A stretch of 64,000 nucleotides of DNA, from assembly GCF_958295425.1 (NCBI RefSeq), contig NC_081135.1:25173613-25237612 (forward strand). Direction: 5' to 3'. Of this stretch, positions 1-11,800 are shown piece after piece (the first letter of the stretch is position 1; every line of letters begins with the position of its first letter). The notes below the pieces were generated by a model. That model saw only the letters and a list, made by a program, of their open reading frames with translations, did not search any database and had not been told where the DNA came from. The position numbers and the translations under genes were made by a program. The stretch is from Solea solea. Lineage: Eukaryota; Chordata; Actinopteri; Pleuronectiformes; Soleidae.

Positions 1-34
1 GTGATATAGGCTGCTATGGTAATGATACCATCAG
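1..34 (+). CDS. arsh: arsh exon a (partial): GDxGCYGN strand
   Basis: The window opens two bases into a Gly codon. It then reads [10 protein letters not shown], the sequence that follows the N-terminal metal-binding Asp pair in sulfatases. The exon ends AG|GTAAGT in phase 2, and the split Arg is completed by the G at 260. Confidence 0.88.
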
Positions 35-3000
35 GTAAGTCATAGATCTGGTTGTGTTTGTGGGTTCCATTCCCTGCTCCACTAGTCTACGTACCCATGT
101 GTCCTTGGGCAAGACACTTAACCCCCAAGGCAGTGTTTGAATGTGTATGAAAGATGACAGTAATAGAAAAATGTGCTGTATGGAAGTGTGAGTGAATGGG
201 TGTGAATGACAAAACTAATAACAGAAAAAAATAAGGTTACACCTTCTCTGTCCTCGAAGGACTCCAAATATAGACCGACTGGCATCTGAAGGGGTGAAGC
301 TGACTCAGCACATTTCCGCTGCTCCTCTGTGCAGTCCGAGCCGCGCTGCTTTCATGACGGGGCGTTATGCACTCCGCTCAGGTAATCTAAACACCCTCTG
401 GAAGACTCATCCTGGTCATATTTGCATGTTAACGCAGTAGAACCTGCATTCATTAATACACTGTTTTTGCATGTGTGTCTGTTGAGTAGGAATGGGAAGC
501 ACTGGCCGTGTGCAGGTGTTGCTGTTCCTTGGAGGTTCAGGGGGACTTCCAGAAAGTGAGACCACATTTGCTAAGAGGCTGCAACAACAAGGATACACCA
601 CTGGCCTAGTGGGTGAGATAATGTAATGTGAGCTTTCACGTCCTGACCCTCATTGTAGAATTTCCTCTGACCCCTTTCCCAGGCATGAGAGAAAATACAA
701 TTATGGACATTTTGGGCAGGTCAGATCCAACTTGTTTCAGCTGTACACAGTGACATCACAGCCGAGTGTAGTGTGGAGTGGAGTGTGGGTTTGTACTCGG
801 CTTGCCTTTCAAAAGGGATGATAAAACATTGTACATGAGGAAGCAATTACAGAGTCAGAGAGCATTGTTTTCACACGTTAGAAGCATTGGCAGCGCCCAA
901 CATACATATGGTTCTGCATTTGGTGCGCACACACACACACACACACACACACGTGCACTGTTTTGCACAAGAAAGGGGAAGATCAAATACATTTCGATTG
1001 GCTCTCGGTGGTAACACCCAAAAAACAGTGTTTAACCCTTTAAATCTCAATTCATGTGACACAGCTTTCTACTTGTGGCTGATCACAAAGAACCCCCACG
1101 TTTGTACCTGGACAAAACCAGATTCTTTTCATAAGGTTTGCCTACAGAAGAATAGTGTGTTTGTCGCTTCGGCAATACTGTTAAATTTGCAACAAAGAGA
1201 AAATCTATTCAGTCAAAGTGGAAGTGAAACAATATTTGCTATGAAACACTGTATCTCTGCTGTTTGAAACAACTCATCACTGCTCATGTGCCCTGGTGAT
1301 GTGTGTGTGTGCTGACTGCTAATTTGTTCTCATGGCAAATATTTGCTTTGCCTCCAAGCCTCCAGCCCAGAGGCATCTGTCCTCGGTGATCTGATCATAG
1401 CCAGACTAAGCGAAGTGCAGGACTGAATGTTCCTAATGTGTCTTCAGTGCGTTCCTCGGATCTGATCACAGGAACCACATTCAGAGGTGGTATGAGGATG
1501 CATTTTACTGCACATTCCTGAGCTGCATGAACACAGTCTGTCCTCAGGACAGATTAGAGACCACCTTTTTCAGCTGATGACATCTGACCAGGGCTAGTTT
1601 CGCAGTTATTTTTACTTCAGTCAGCACTCGTACGTAAGTTCATTTGCAGCAACTGTCCCAATATTAAAGTTGATCTCCTTATTATTTTGTTTTTCTAATA
1701 GTAAAAACAACTCTTTTTTATGAGCGACGGGAGTGTTGATTCACTCAAGCCTCACGTCTCTTTTCTCTCACGCACATACACACACTCACAGCGTCACACG
1801 CGCTGACGGCAGACTTGTTGAAAGTACGGCTGCAACTAACATGTATTTTTATTTAATCTGTCTATTGTTTTCTTTGTTCTTTGGTTAGTTTTTTTAGACA
1901 ACAGTAAGTTTTCCTTTACCTTGTTAACCAGTTTCTTCTGAAGTTAGGTGGTGACGTGCCTTATAAGATAAATCTTCCTGTCAGATTTGACGAGATGAGG
2001 CACGTCACCGTCGGGTGACAGTTCTGAGGAAGGCGGAAGATACATGCCGAAACTGGTTAGCGAGATAAAGGAAACACTTACTGTTGTCTAAAAAACATGT
2101 TGTTTTCTTTGTCAGAAAATGTCGAAAAAAATGTCGGTGTTTTCTAAATCGCAGATATTGAGTTTTAAAGATTTCTCTGTCTCTTTCTTTTTCTGTTGTC
2201 GTTCTTAGTTGACGACTCATTTCGATTCATCGTCGGTGCCCTAGTTAGAAACACAATTCTGTTCTTGCAAAACAGTGATGACATGAGTGCGTATGTGACT
2301 AAAGGGCAGGGAATCCTAGACTCGATCATATGTGGTCACACCACTGTGTGAACAGCTGTACTAGATTTTTCTGGCCATGATTGGATCACTGTGGACAGAT
2401 TAATACCAGGCCTGAAATGGGGCTTATGTGTCTATATGGATATCTTGAATTTCTCCATCAATATGCTGTCCATTAGGTGGAGAGCTTACTGGGAATACAT
2501 CTGCCTCCTTTGAAAAGTCCGTAGCTGACTTTGCTCGACCTATTTACACCACTGCATTTTAACATCGGCGATAATGGTGTTACTCCGAGAGCTCAATATG
2601 TTCTCAGGTGGTACGTGCTATAAAAAAGTTTGAGAAGCACTCTAGTCAATAAAAAGTTTATTTCTGCTTCACTCTTCAAATGTATACTAATGACCAATGA
2701 TGTGGAGCAAACCCGTTTCACAGATGGGATGATTGTACTCACATTCCTGCCTGGGACAGACTGTGTAAAAGGGGCTTCTGTCTCCGCAGGTAAGTGGCAC
2801 TTGGGTGTGAACTGTGAACACAGAGGGGATCACTGTCATCATCCAAACCAGCATGGCTTCAGCTACTTCTACGGCCTGCCGTTTACCCTGTTCAATGACT
2901 GTGTGCCAGGAGAGGGGAGTGATGTCTTGGCTGACCTCCAGAGCACGCTGCAGTTTATGGCAACTATTCTTGGAGTTGGACTTTTCACACTGGTAAGATA

Positions 3001-6000
3001 ATGAGATAAGAGAAAATAAATACAGTGGAAGTAGGAAAGACAGAGAGACGCATCGGAGTTGTCAGATGTCAAGCAGGAAATGAGTGAGAAAACAAAGTGT
3101 TTGTGCAGTGTTCACCCTTCAGCAACATAACTAATGTGTAATCACTTAGAAATGAATCACAGTGTTGAAAGAAAAACAACAACTTGGAACACGGGCTACA
3201 ATTGCAAAACCCGCTTCAGGGCAATGCAAAACAATGCCAAAACTAAATTTGCTTTGGACCTGGCAATGGTAAATAAGACTAATGGGAACTAGAAACCTTG
3301 AAAACTGGACGGAGAGAAAAAATAAATTAATTGGGAAATAAAGAACCACAACAACTTAGAGTGGCTTTCAGGGAGACGGACTAATAAACTGTTCAGATCT
3401 AAATTTACTGCAACAAACACAATGTAGCAATTGTTTCACTTGATGAAGGTAAGTAACTGCTTAGGTAATCATTTGTGATGTCATCTGGCAAAACATGATT
3501 TACTGTAACCTTAACTTTAATTAAACCTTGCCTAATCAACTGGAGGAGCCTTTTTACAATTTATGTTGAATGTGTTCATTAGTATACGATCATGTTTAAT
3601 GCTTTTGAGTTTTTATGTGAACTATAACCAGACATTCCCGTGTGGTCCTGTGAACTGTGATGTGAGGAGACACGAAATGACATGAACCATAACATGCCTT
3701 TACTTTAAAATGTATGTATGTGCGACTTAGATTGAGACTGAGCACTCGTGTGTGTCCATGTTTGACTTCAAAAGAAAAATAATTAGCAGTAATAGCGTGG
3801 TACAGTCCTGATATTTCACTATCACCAATGAAAAGACAGGATTATACAGTATGTTGAGGGGTGTGTGTTTTTTCTCGTTTTAAGTATAGAAGTAACATCA
3901 CAGAATACTAGTTGTCTGGATACCTGTGATAACTGTAATAGGTTTCATTTGTGTGTGCATGCGTGATGTCATTTCAGGTGTGTGTCCATCTGTGTGGCCT
4001 CCTTGAAGTCAGCCAGAAGCTCCTGGTAGCACTTTTCTTTTTTAGTTTTGCAGCAACTGCTGTTTGGTACGTGCCTTTTAAACTCTTGCCGACCTGGAAC
4101 TGCATCATCATGAGGAACCAGGATGTTATTGAACAGCCAATGACGGTAGATACACTGCCCCAGAGGCTGCTGGGAGAAGCACAAAACTTTATAAGGAGGT
4201 AGGAATCATCCACCAAAACACCAGCTTTATTGCTTTAAAACAAAACAGTTTGATTTAGCCTGATGTTTGCATCGAACAATAATTAAAAGCAGCATTTATG
4301 GATTTAAATTGACTGAATGTTAAGTAAATGATGCACTTACTGTATGTCTGATGAGAGCGCTTCTAATCTTCCTCCTCAGGAATAGTGATCGTCCGTTCCT
4401 CCTCCTCTTCTCATTAGTCCATGTCCACATACCACTCTTCAAAACCCCTGCGTTTGCAGGCAAAAGTCGCCATGGTTGCTATGGGGACAACCTAGAAGAA
4501 ATGGACTGGTTCATAGGTGAGTTTAAAGGTTCAGTGCAGAGGATAGGTTGCCATCCAGTGATGAGGACGGAGATTGCAACTGAGTACTTCTCCCCAACCT
4601 GCAGTGGCTGTCAGTTAAAACACAAAAGGCCCTGTTTGTTTGTGTGTTTGTTTTTATTCTGGGCTGTTGTTGGAGCATATGAGTGAAACTAGTTTGAGGT
4701 TAATTATCTTATTTAATTTGATCTGACCAAATGTCTCCAACTGTATTTGCTAGGTAAGTTGACAGAGACGGTGGACTCCCTTGGCCTCGCCAACAATACT
4801 CTGATGTACTTTACATCAGACCATGGTGGACACCTCGAGGATGCAAACTCAGTCGTGGGCCAGAAAGGAGGATGGAACGGCATCTACAAAGGTAGATACA
4901 GTCATGTGTGTCCCTGATATTCTTTTTAAATGTGTAATTTTCAATGCTTTTACTACAAAAAAAGGGCATTTGTGTTGTAATTCCTATATGATCTTTAGGT
5001 GGGAAGGCTATGGGGGGCTGGGAGGGTGGGATAAGAGTACCTGGTATTTTCCGCTGGCCTGGCAGACTTGCAGCTGGGAGAGTCGTAGATGAACCCACCA
5101 GTCTCATGGACCTCTACCCTACACTCAAGTATTTAGCCGAGGACACACAACCAGACAGGTACAGACTTGTGATGTGGATTATTGTTGTGTGTGTGTGTTT
5201 GTGTTTTTGGGCTTCATGTCTAAATTGTTTCCACTGTTGTTGAAGAAAAAAAGCTTCCAGACAGCACTTAATAAATACACTTGTACGGCAAACCACAATA
5301 CTGAGTGGGGGGGAGACCGTACAATTACCTCTAACTTGAGCATGACGATGTTAGTGTTTTGTAGCCAGATGATTACAGTGTGGATGCAGGAGTACACATT
5401 ATCTCTAAACAAACGTTCCTTGCTTTGGAGGAGGTTAACTTGGCAAGCACTGACAGATAATGCTACTGTAAATATGATTCAAATGTGTGTGCTGCTCTTT
5501 GAGGCAAAAAGATATTTGATACTTATTTTATTGTTACTTGTTTATGTACAATATGCATCAGCTCTGGCTGATTGTACTCAATTCCACTGTAAGTCGCTTT
5601 GGATAAAAGCGTCTGCTAAATGACATGTAATGTGATGTAATGTAATGTAAAAGCTCTGGATCAGCATCTCAGACCAGAGCAAATGCCTCCTCTGCTACAT
5701 CGCTGGTCTCCCTTTGGCAACACGTCGCTAAGCCCGATGAAAGCACCAACTGAACATGCAACGAGACGTATTGCAACTTCATTTACAACTGCAGGAGAAG
5801 CACTGCACTTCCAGCTATAAACGTTAGCCCACAATAGCACTGCATGATGTGTTTTACTGCAGTACAACTTCTCACTCACATAGAAAGAGATGAGTAAGAT
5901 TATTTTTTTACCAATCTTGTGATCACACTCGGGAGAAAAAAGACCAGGTCCACGTCAATATTGACTTTGGTTTGATCTCTTTCTTTGTCAAAGGCCTTTT

Positions 6001-7477
6001 GTAGTTTAAGAACAGTTTCTGTCTGAAATCCTGAGTCAAGGTGAGCAAAGATTGATATTGATTGTGAAATATTCTATTACATAGCGCCAAAGGTCAAACG
6101 TCTAGTATCTCCTCTGCATTAAGTGTTTAACCTAATTAAACTTCACCCTCCGCCTCCTCTCTCTCATTTTATTGTCCTTTTTCCCCCACAGACATTCAGA
6201 CGGCTATAACCTCATGCCGCTGTTGGAGGGCAAAGTACAGAGATCCGATCATGAATTCATGTTTCACTACTGCGGCGTGTACCTGAACGCAGTTCGCTGG
6301 CACCCACCAGGCAGTAAGTTCACACATTTGACACAGACATGTTCCAAATCATCTGGCAGACCAATACAGTGCTTAACAAGTTTATTAGACCACCACCCAA
6401 TGTAAGGTTTCTGCCACAGCTGCTCGAAATTCACAGCATTGGCAGTTTCATTTTTTATGTAACGGGTAATAAACAGCTATGTAGAAGCCCTTTAACCAAA
6501 ATGATATTTTTAATGCTAAAATATAATTATTATTGTTACTGTTTTACAAAAAACAGAAACATATTATTGTGTCTTGATTAGGATGTCAAATTATAGTTAT
6601 TTACTTGCATTCCTGAACAGAAAAATGAGTTTTAGTGCTTCAATGTTATGCTCAAATTTGCATATAAAAAGGTGAATTCAGTTTGTTATGTGCCAAAGAA
6701 ATAACTTTAACATTTTTAACAAGTTTTTGAAATGACAGGTGGTCTAATAAATTTGTTACGTGCTGTATTTCTGCCAATTTGGTCTGATCATTTATTCTAC
6801 TATTCTATTCTATGCTTAACGATTGGAGACCTCAACACATTTTATCAAACTCAATTAAAAACCAACATGACAAAATGCTTGGATGTGTTATTGTAAGTAA
6901 AAAAAAAAAAGATTTATTGAAGAGATTCATTTAGATTATAGGCCAGATTTCATTCCGCTGATTGAGCTGGTAAACATGGTGAATGCACAACTGCTGTTTC
7001 AACGTTTCTTTCATCCATGTTATGACAATTTATAATGGCCTGTACTGGGGAAAAAATATCCTGATCCCTGGTGTGTATTTTCATCCAGGTGACTCCATCT
7101 TCAAGGTACACTTTTTCACCCCCAACTTTTCTCCACCGGGAGCCGGGGGATGCTATGATGGTAAAGTCTGTCTATGTCACGGGGAACATGTGACACACCA
7201 CGATCCACCGCTGCTATATGACATTTTCCACGACCCCTCAGAGTCTCGCCCACTAACCCCCGACACTGAGTCGAGATATGCCGAAATCCTTGATCAGACT
7301 GCCAAAGCTGTAGAAAGACATAGAGGTACCCTTACACACAAACATGATCCTCAGTCATCGGCACACAGTGTTCAAAGTCAGATGACTTGGGAGAAGATTC
7401 TGTGGAAACCTTGGCTCCAGCCCTGCTGTGGGACCTTTCCATTCTGTGGCTGCAAAGAGGAAACGTCACATAGTTAA
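1..7477 (+). CDS. arsh: Arylsulfatase D/H-like (STS-type membrane-associated sulfatase), 5'-truncated by the window edge
   Basis: Ten coding exons join in frame: 1-34, 260-381, 490-612, 2790-2992, 3978-4198, 4380-4516, 4754-4891, 4999-5158, 6192-6313 and 7089-7477, giving 548 residues and a TAA stop. Every intron here is GT-AG and all phases match. Visible sulfatase signatures are GDxGCYGN at the window start, CSPSR (Cys becomes formylglycine), GKWHLG, GKSRHG, TSDHGGH and [12 protein letters not shown]. The product hydrolyses sulfate esters in the secretory pathway; two hydrophobic segments between GKWHLG and GKSRHG match the membrane hairpin of the STS group. TSDHGGH, the [10 protein letters not shown] stretch and the Cys-rich tail fit ARSD/ARSL/ARSF/ARSH better than STS. 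Linkage to mxra5 supports this. Which of the four mammalian paralogs it equals is not decidable, because fish usually carry one co-orthologous gene. The N-terminal signal peptide and first metal-binding Asp residues lie outside the window. Confidence 0.92.
57..215 (+). repeat. Degraded dispersed repeat, SINE-like body fragment
   Basis: The stretch around GGGCAAGACACTTAACCCC and the following GTGTGAATG-type region resembles the body of the tRNA-derived element at 35118-35300, without a recognisable promoter head. It lies in the first arsh intron in the window. Confidence 0.55.
260..381 (+). CDS. arsh: arsh exon b: catalytic formylglycine motif
   Basis: Reads [20 protein letters not shown] and then [20 protein letters not shown]. 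The CxPSR cysteine codon (330-332) is the residue oxidised to formylglycine, and the Arg at 342-344 is the motif's conserved partner. Acceptor ag at 258-259, donor gt at 382-383. Confidence 0.95.
490..612 (+). CDS. arsh: arsh exon c
   Basis: Encodes the stretch ending [18 protein letters not shown] then TTGLVG, a typical sulfatase segment just before GKWHLG. The split Gly codons on both sides match the neighbouring exons. Acceptor is tag (487-489), donor GTGAG at 613. Confidence 0.95.
928..952. repeat. (CA)n microsatellite
   Basis: Uninterrupted CA dinucleotide run inside an arsh intron. Confidence 0.97.
1828..2242. mobile_element. hAT-like non-autonomous element, interrupted by a fold-back element
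   Basis: Left end reads GGCTGCAACTAAC. The right part (TCAGAAAATGTCG and later TAGTTGACGACTC) resembles the matching segments of a very common fish repeat that starts GGCTGCAACTAACG. The similarity stops at about 1889 and resumes at about 2098, on either side of a fold-back sequence. Family assignment rests on recall of the repeat. Confidence 0.6.
1889..2097. mobile_element. Fold-back (MITE-like) insertion with nested inverted repeats
   Basis: Outer arms 1889-1936 and 2048-2097 are imperfect inverted repeats; TTTTTTTAGACAACAGTAAG pairs with CTTACTGTTGTCTAAAAAA. A second, perfect 11-bp inverted repeat, GTGACGTGCCT (1951-1961) and AGGCACGTCAC (1998-2008), sits inside. No ORF. Confidence 0.75.
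2790..2992 (+). CDS. arsh: arsh exon d: GKWHLG motif and first hydrophobic segment
   Basis: Begins [20 protein letters not shown]; the Lys and His of KWH are active-site residues in this family. It continues [17 protein letters not shown], which is typical of STS-group enzymes, and ends with a hydrophobic run ([12 protein letters not shown]) that is the first arm of the membrane hairpin. Donor GTAAGA at 2993. Confidence 0.96.
3978..4198 (+). CDS. arsh: arsh exon e: second membrane segment
   Basis: Encodes a hydrophobic stretch ([19 protein letters not shown]) followed by [20 protein letters not shown]. This matches the second arm of the STS-type membrane hairpin and the return to the lumenal sulfatase fold. 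Phase-2 end AG|GTAGGA. Confidence 0.94.
4380..4516 (+). CDS. arsh: arsh exon f: GKSRHG / EEMDW
   Basis: Encodes [17 protein letters not shown] and then [19 protein letters not shown]. The HVH and the basic-HG motifs carry conserved active-site His residues of the STS/ARS family. Confidence 0.95.
4754..4891 (+). CDS. arsh: arsh exon g: TSDHGGH metal-site motif
   Basis: Encodes [17 protein letters not shown] and ends KGGWNGIYK. The Asp-His of TSDHGG occupies the calcium-binding Asp-Asn/Gln position of sulfatases. In human STS this position is Asp-Gln, so the motif argues for the ARSD/ARSH side of the family. Confidence 0.95.
4999..5158 (+). CDS. arsh: arsh exon h: [11 protein letters not shown]
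   Basis: Encodes [20 protein letters not shown] and then [19 protein letters not shown]. The first motif contains the conserved lysine and the second the sulfatase SLMDLYPT motif. Ends in a phase-2 split Arg. Confidence 0.96.
5159..6191. other. arsh intron h/i
   Basis: About 1.0 kb. Contains a LINE/SINE 3' tail (about 5560-5650). Nothing else is recognisable. Confidence 0.75.
5560..5650 (+). mobile_element. L2-clade LINE or partner SINE 3' tail
   Basis: GTCGCTTTGGATAAAAGCGT and CTGCTAAATGACATGTAATG form the conserved 3' stem-loop of L2-type LINEs and their SINEs, followed by a TAATG-type repeat tail. 5'-truncated with no coding part. Confidence 0.75.
6192..6313 (+). CDS. arsh: arsh exon i
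   Basis: Encodes [15 protein letters not shown] and then [20 protein letters not shown], the start of the C-terminal subdomain of STS-group enzymes. Acceptor cccccacag, donor GTAAGT. Confidence 0.95.
6314..7088. other. arsh intron i/terminal exon
   Basis: 775-bp intron; more than half is a Tc1/mariner-type element (6367-6765). The rest is AT-rich with a poly-A run near 6900. Confidence 0.75.
6367..6765. mobile_element. Non-autonomous Tc1/mariner-type element
   Basis: About 28-bp terminal inverted repeats: left CAGTGCTTAACAAGTTTATT continuing AGACCACC, right the same in reverse orientation with a few mismatches (6738-6765). TA dinucleotides flank both ends (6365-6366, 6766-6767), as expected for TA target duplication. 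Interior is AT-rich without a transposase frame. Confidence 0.82.
7089..7477 (+). CDS. arsh: arsh terminal coding exon
   Basis: Opens with [20 protein letters not shown], then [20 protein letters not shown], and ends [17 protein letters not shown] plus a short tail before TAA at 7475-7477. The paired-Cys tryptophan-rich tail is diagnostic of the ARSD/ARSL/ARSH/STS branch. Confidence 0.95.
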
Positions 7478-8490
7478 GGGAAAAATACTCCTTTTAGAGA
7501 TTGAAACTTTTCTACTTAACGCTTTAAAACATGCAGGAAAAAGTATATTATAATAATTAGAATAATAAGGGTCACCTTTTTCATGAGCAATATAATGCAG
7601 CGACTGTGATGCCTCAGGGTGCTTTCTGGTTCTTCCACATTTTTAAGCATCTTAAAGATGTGATGTGAAAAATATCCTGGAAAAAAGATTTTCAACAGGA
7701 CACAACTTGCATTGAGACACCAAAAAAGAACACATTTTCAAAAGGGGAAACTAAGTGAAATCCTAAAATGATGCAATGCAAAATGAATATCAATTTTAAT
7801 ACTGCTGACCATAATCAATAATCGAATGACGGTTAAACAGTGCGTGTGCTGCACAGTGTCTACTCACTACAGAGAACAGGGTCTCTGCAGGCTGGTCCAG
7901 TTGTTAATTATTCATTTATTTAATGAATTTATTGAATCACTTCTGTTGCTCTTTAAAAGTTGTGTTTGTTTGAGAGGGAAATGCTTTGATCGTCTGATCA
8001 GAATGTATCACCGTTCACTTGGCTTGGCGGCGGGAAACGTTTAATCTTTACTAATCTGCTACTTCTTCTTATGTTTAATTATGAGGACTTGTGCATTTAA
8101 TGAGTGTTGGCTTGAAAGTAACAGATGGTTTCAACGGACACTCAAGCTTGAAATGGGAATGAATTCATTTCCTTTTTGAAAGATACTCCTTCATCCTGAC
8201 TTCGACTTGACATAGGTCTTAATTGAAGTCATTGTTGTTGGATAAAGCTCTTAAAAAGCCTTTCAGTGCCTGAAGTAGAACTTCAGAACTTATTTTTGTA
8301 TGTTTCGTTATTAAATGAAGGATCAGTTCAGTGCTTTTTTTCTTTCTTTTTTTACAAGGGAACTTGATGATGCTTGAAATAAACAGAATAAAGAGGTTAC
8401 TTTGGACCGGTTGGCTACGTTTCACTTGAATTCAGTCAGGTATGGTAATAATGTTGCAGTCTTTTTTGGTACATGGTCCATGACAATAAA
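7478..8490 (+). terminator. arsh 3' UTR and candidate poly(A) signals
   Basis: After the TAA the sequence is AT-rich and non-coding. Two AATAAA hexamers lie 3 bp apart (8378-8383, 8387-8392) and a third at 8485-8490. I infer transcript ends at about 8.4-8.5 kb, a 3' UTR of about 0.9-1 kb. No closer canonical hexamer is obvious. Confidence 0.45.
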
Positions 8491-8824
8491 GAAATCATGA
8501 ATCCACAAGTCCTTGTGAAGGCCATTAGGGGGCAGAGTCAGACCGTTAGATGCAGCATGCTCCTGTTCTGTCATTTTAGGCTGTGTGGTTTCATTTTGAA
8601 TGTGTGCAGTGCTAAATAAGTATATTATGCATATTCTTATGTGCAAAAGTACCATCTTAATGGCAGTACTTAACAGGTATCACTGTAACATTATTTTTTG
8701 TGATGGCATACATTTCACCCCTCGGTGCATTCTAGTTTGTCTTGTTCCACCTGTTCCAAGTCTTGTTCCACCTTCAGTTATTCCTTCCTCCTGAGTATTA
8801 ACACAATATACACCCATTATTATT

Positions 8825-8842
8825 CCCCCCCCCCCCCCCCCC
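8825..8842. repeat. Poly(C) run
   Basis: Eighteen consecutive C residues. Confidence 0.97.
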
Positions 8843-9732
8843 TGTTATTCATCTGTCACTTTGTTTACATAGTAATGCCTTTTATCTTTGCGCTTGCCCT
8901 TCAAAAAGATCAGCGCTTATGATCAGCTGCAGAGCAGCACTGCTGAGTGACGGTGAGGCAGGCTGCGAGTCCTACTTTGACTACAAGGACATCCTGCAGT
9001 TTCACACATCTTCAGTAATAAAATACTTTGAAGACTGTGTGAACTCCTCCATCATCTGTGCCATCATCATCACTCATTGTTATCACCATCAGTACTTAGT
9101 CTGACTTCCTCCAGCAGTGGCTGGTTGTCAAAACATCAAAGTTTGCTACAGTGGCAGGCTGTAATTGCTTTCCTTCCACCCGTCCTCTCTTTCCTCTTCC
9201 TCCATCTCTTCAAACTGCTTTCTTCCACTCCTCCTCGTCGTCCTTGTTGTCCTCCCCCTCCAGAAAGTCCACTCACATCTGCAAGCGAGGAGGGAAATTT
9301 CAACATCGTGCTCGTCGTCGCCGTCCATATTGTAATCGTTCCCATCATAGTCTTAGTATTTACTTCTCTCCCTCCAGCAGAGGCCCGTACATCAAACACT
9401 CAGCAAGTTCATCACACCAGACTCTCCATTATACCTCAAACCGTAAATCATGCAGTCGACTGTACATAACGACATTTGGCTGTACATCAGAGTTAATGAT
9501 GGCTGTTGGGAGAGAACGTTGTTGGCTGTATATCATGTCACACGCACACACATGTAGCGTGCACACATGGCCGCATAGAAACATACGTGTGCACAAGTGC
9601 GTACATGCACAAACACGCGTGTGCACATTGTATATCATGTCGTTTTTGAACTGATCGGTAGATTTCTGAAAAGGTCAGTGTTTCAGGAGACGCCATAAAG
9701 CATATTTACTCCCCTCACTCTGACACGCATCA

Positions 9733-9757
9733 ACACACACACACACACACACACACA
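9733..9757. repeat. (CA)n microsatellite
   Basis: Uninterrupted CA run of 25 bp. Confidence 0.97.
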
Positions 9758-11800
9758 ACTTGAAGAGACGAGAGAGCTACACCAGAAATAGCTCTACTGC
9801 ATTTAGCATCTCAAATACACAAACGCTAATAGCCATTGGTGTTTGGGGTTTGTGTCTCACTGGATGATGCTAAGAATAGAGGTTATTATAGACTAGAGAA
9901 CATTTTTAAAAAGAACATGTGGCAGAATATCTTTGTTGTGGAAAATCTGTTTTCCATCTTTGTAATTCGCTCGTACTCCCTTTTTTTTTTTTTTTTTTAG
10001 ATTAGCCAACAATGTCAAAACTAGAAAAGGTCTGTCATGTTCAACGATTGAAGTCTGAATGAAATAGCCAGTTCTGATACTGATCAGTCAAAAACAAACA
10101 ATACTGAAATTCCTGATCACTGATGACAGCTTCATAACCTTTTCGCCCTATGTCAGCCGGCATAAAGCAGTAGAAGAGGAGTGAGCGCTCGAGCTTCATA
10201 ACCTTCTGGTTAAGGAATAATTCAACATGGTGGCAAAGTCCCTTCATGATTTGAGAGTTAAATGAGACGATAAAAACGTCCCGTCTGTGCATCAAGTGGG
10301 CCACAGTTTGAACTGGGATGCAATTAGTCTACAGCTTAGCACGCAGCTCGAGCGAGTTAAGAAATTGCTTTAATAAGACAGATATTTTTTGGATAAATCA
10401 TGTTGATTACAGAGCTTGAGAGACGCCTGTGATAGCTGTTTCCTCGTTTTCCAGTTGAAGGCAACATTATATACAGATATGGAAGTGATATTGATTTTTC
10501 ATCCAAGTCTCCCAAAGTAAAACACTATGTATATTTCCTAAAATATAGTACAATTGTTTTAATTCACTAGTTAACTTTTCAACCAAGGGAGATTCTCTGT
10601 GACCTGTCAGTGGCCATGTTCTGTTTGGCTGAGGTTTTCTTCAAACCCCAACTGACCTCTGTGGTGAAGCTGTCACAAATCATCAGAGTCCACAGCCCAT
10701 GCCCGACACGGCACGCTCTCTGCCCCCACAACTCATTATATGCCTTTTATTACTTCCTCAAAATTAAAGCTTACATTGTCTTCATTGGGTCAGAAACACC
10801 CGGGGGCTACATGAGTCAGGAGCTGAATAAAACATACATTGCAGTATTTTAACCCTTGAACACCTAAGCCTCAAAATGTCCGACTGGACTTCTTTTTTTT
10901 TGCTTATTTTAACCCTAAAAGTGCCAGAAAATGTCCTGTGACAAAGTGCTTTTGCCCATTTTTCCAGAATAACTTTCAATATCTGGCAGTTATTTACAAT
11001 TTACTGCTTGTTAAAATGATTTATTACAGGAATACTTCACCAATTTGCATTTAGCTTTGTTTTACTAGAATACGGATAGTGTTTGGTCTGAGGCTTGAAA
11101 CTGCAACGCTAATTCTGCACTTTTTACTGTCAAATTCTTTTCTTGACCAACTCGTCCAAGAAGAGCACCAGTGTTGCTCCACCAGTCAGTGCTGAGCATC
11201 TGGCCATTCATAATAACTTGCTCTCTTTATAGGGAGAACAGAAAGCAGCAGAAAGCCTCTGTGGTTTGTCATCTGCCCGCCGCTGTGTTCTGTTTTATTC
11301 AGATGTGGTCTCGTCTCACCTACCACAATAGATTACTGGGCCAAAGAAACACTTACACACCATTACAATCCTATTACGTTAGGGGGAGCATGGAAAATGT
11401 GTATGATGGAGAGAGTGAGAAATAGATCAGCAGAGCGAGCCCATGTCAGGTTTGTAGATGAATGAATTAATAGCCGCTGTAATGCATAGAAACAAATCTG
11501 TGTGTCCTTATAAGGACGTAGAACAATCATTTGCAATTGTACCCGCATGTTTGTTTGTATCATAGAATATCAGCGCTGCAGGACCAGATTTACATTTTAC
11601 TTTGGTGAGATTATATGTGTGTGCGTCTTCAGCAGCATTGGGCTGAGTTGTTGCTGTGTGTGATATTGGCTCCAGGGGATGAGATGTTGTCTCTGCTGGG
11701 AAACTTTTTTACTTTTCACTTTTCTCAATCTTTTCATGTCAGCACTCTGCCATCGTGTCTAAATGTAGGTCTTTTTTCTTATCCCAGAGACTTATAGCAC

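Larger units (their letters stand above)
613..2789. other. arsh intron c/d
   Basis: A 2.2-kb intron, the largest in the visible part of the gene. It holds a CA microsatellite (928-952) and a nested mobile-element structure (1828-2242). I see nothing functional in the rest. Confidence 0.8.

Noticed and set aside
8919..9104. A short frame with SYFDYKDILQFHTSSVIKYF that looks protein-like
   Set aside because: No splice sites, no family match, and it lies beyond the arsh poly(A) signals; codon-like look may be chance.
9280..9380. Minus-strand acidic peptide frame (YDGNDYNMDGDDEHDVEIS)
   Set aside because: Comes from a CATCATCGTCGTCG-type simple sequence; a stop lies just upstream and there is no exon context.
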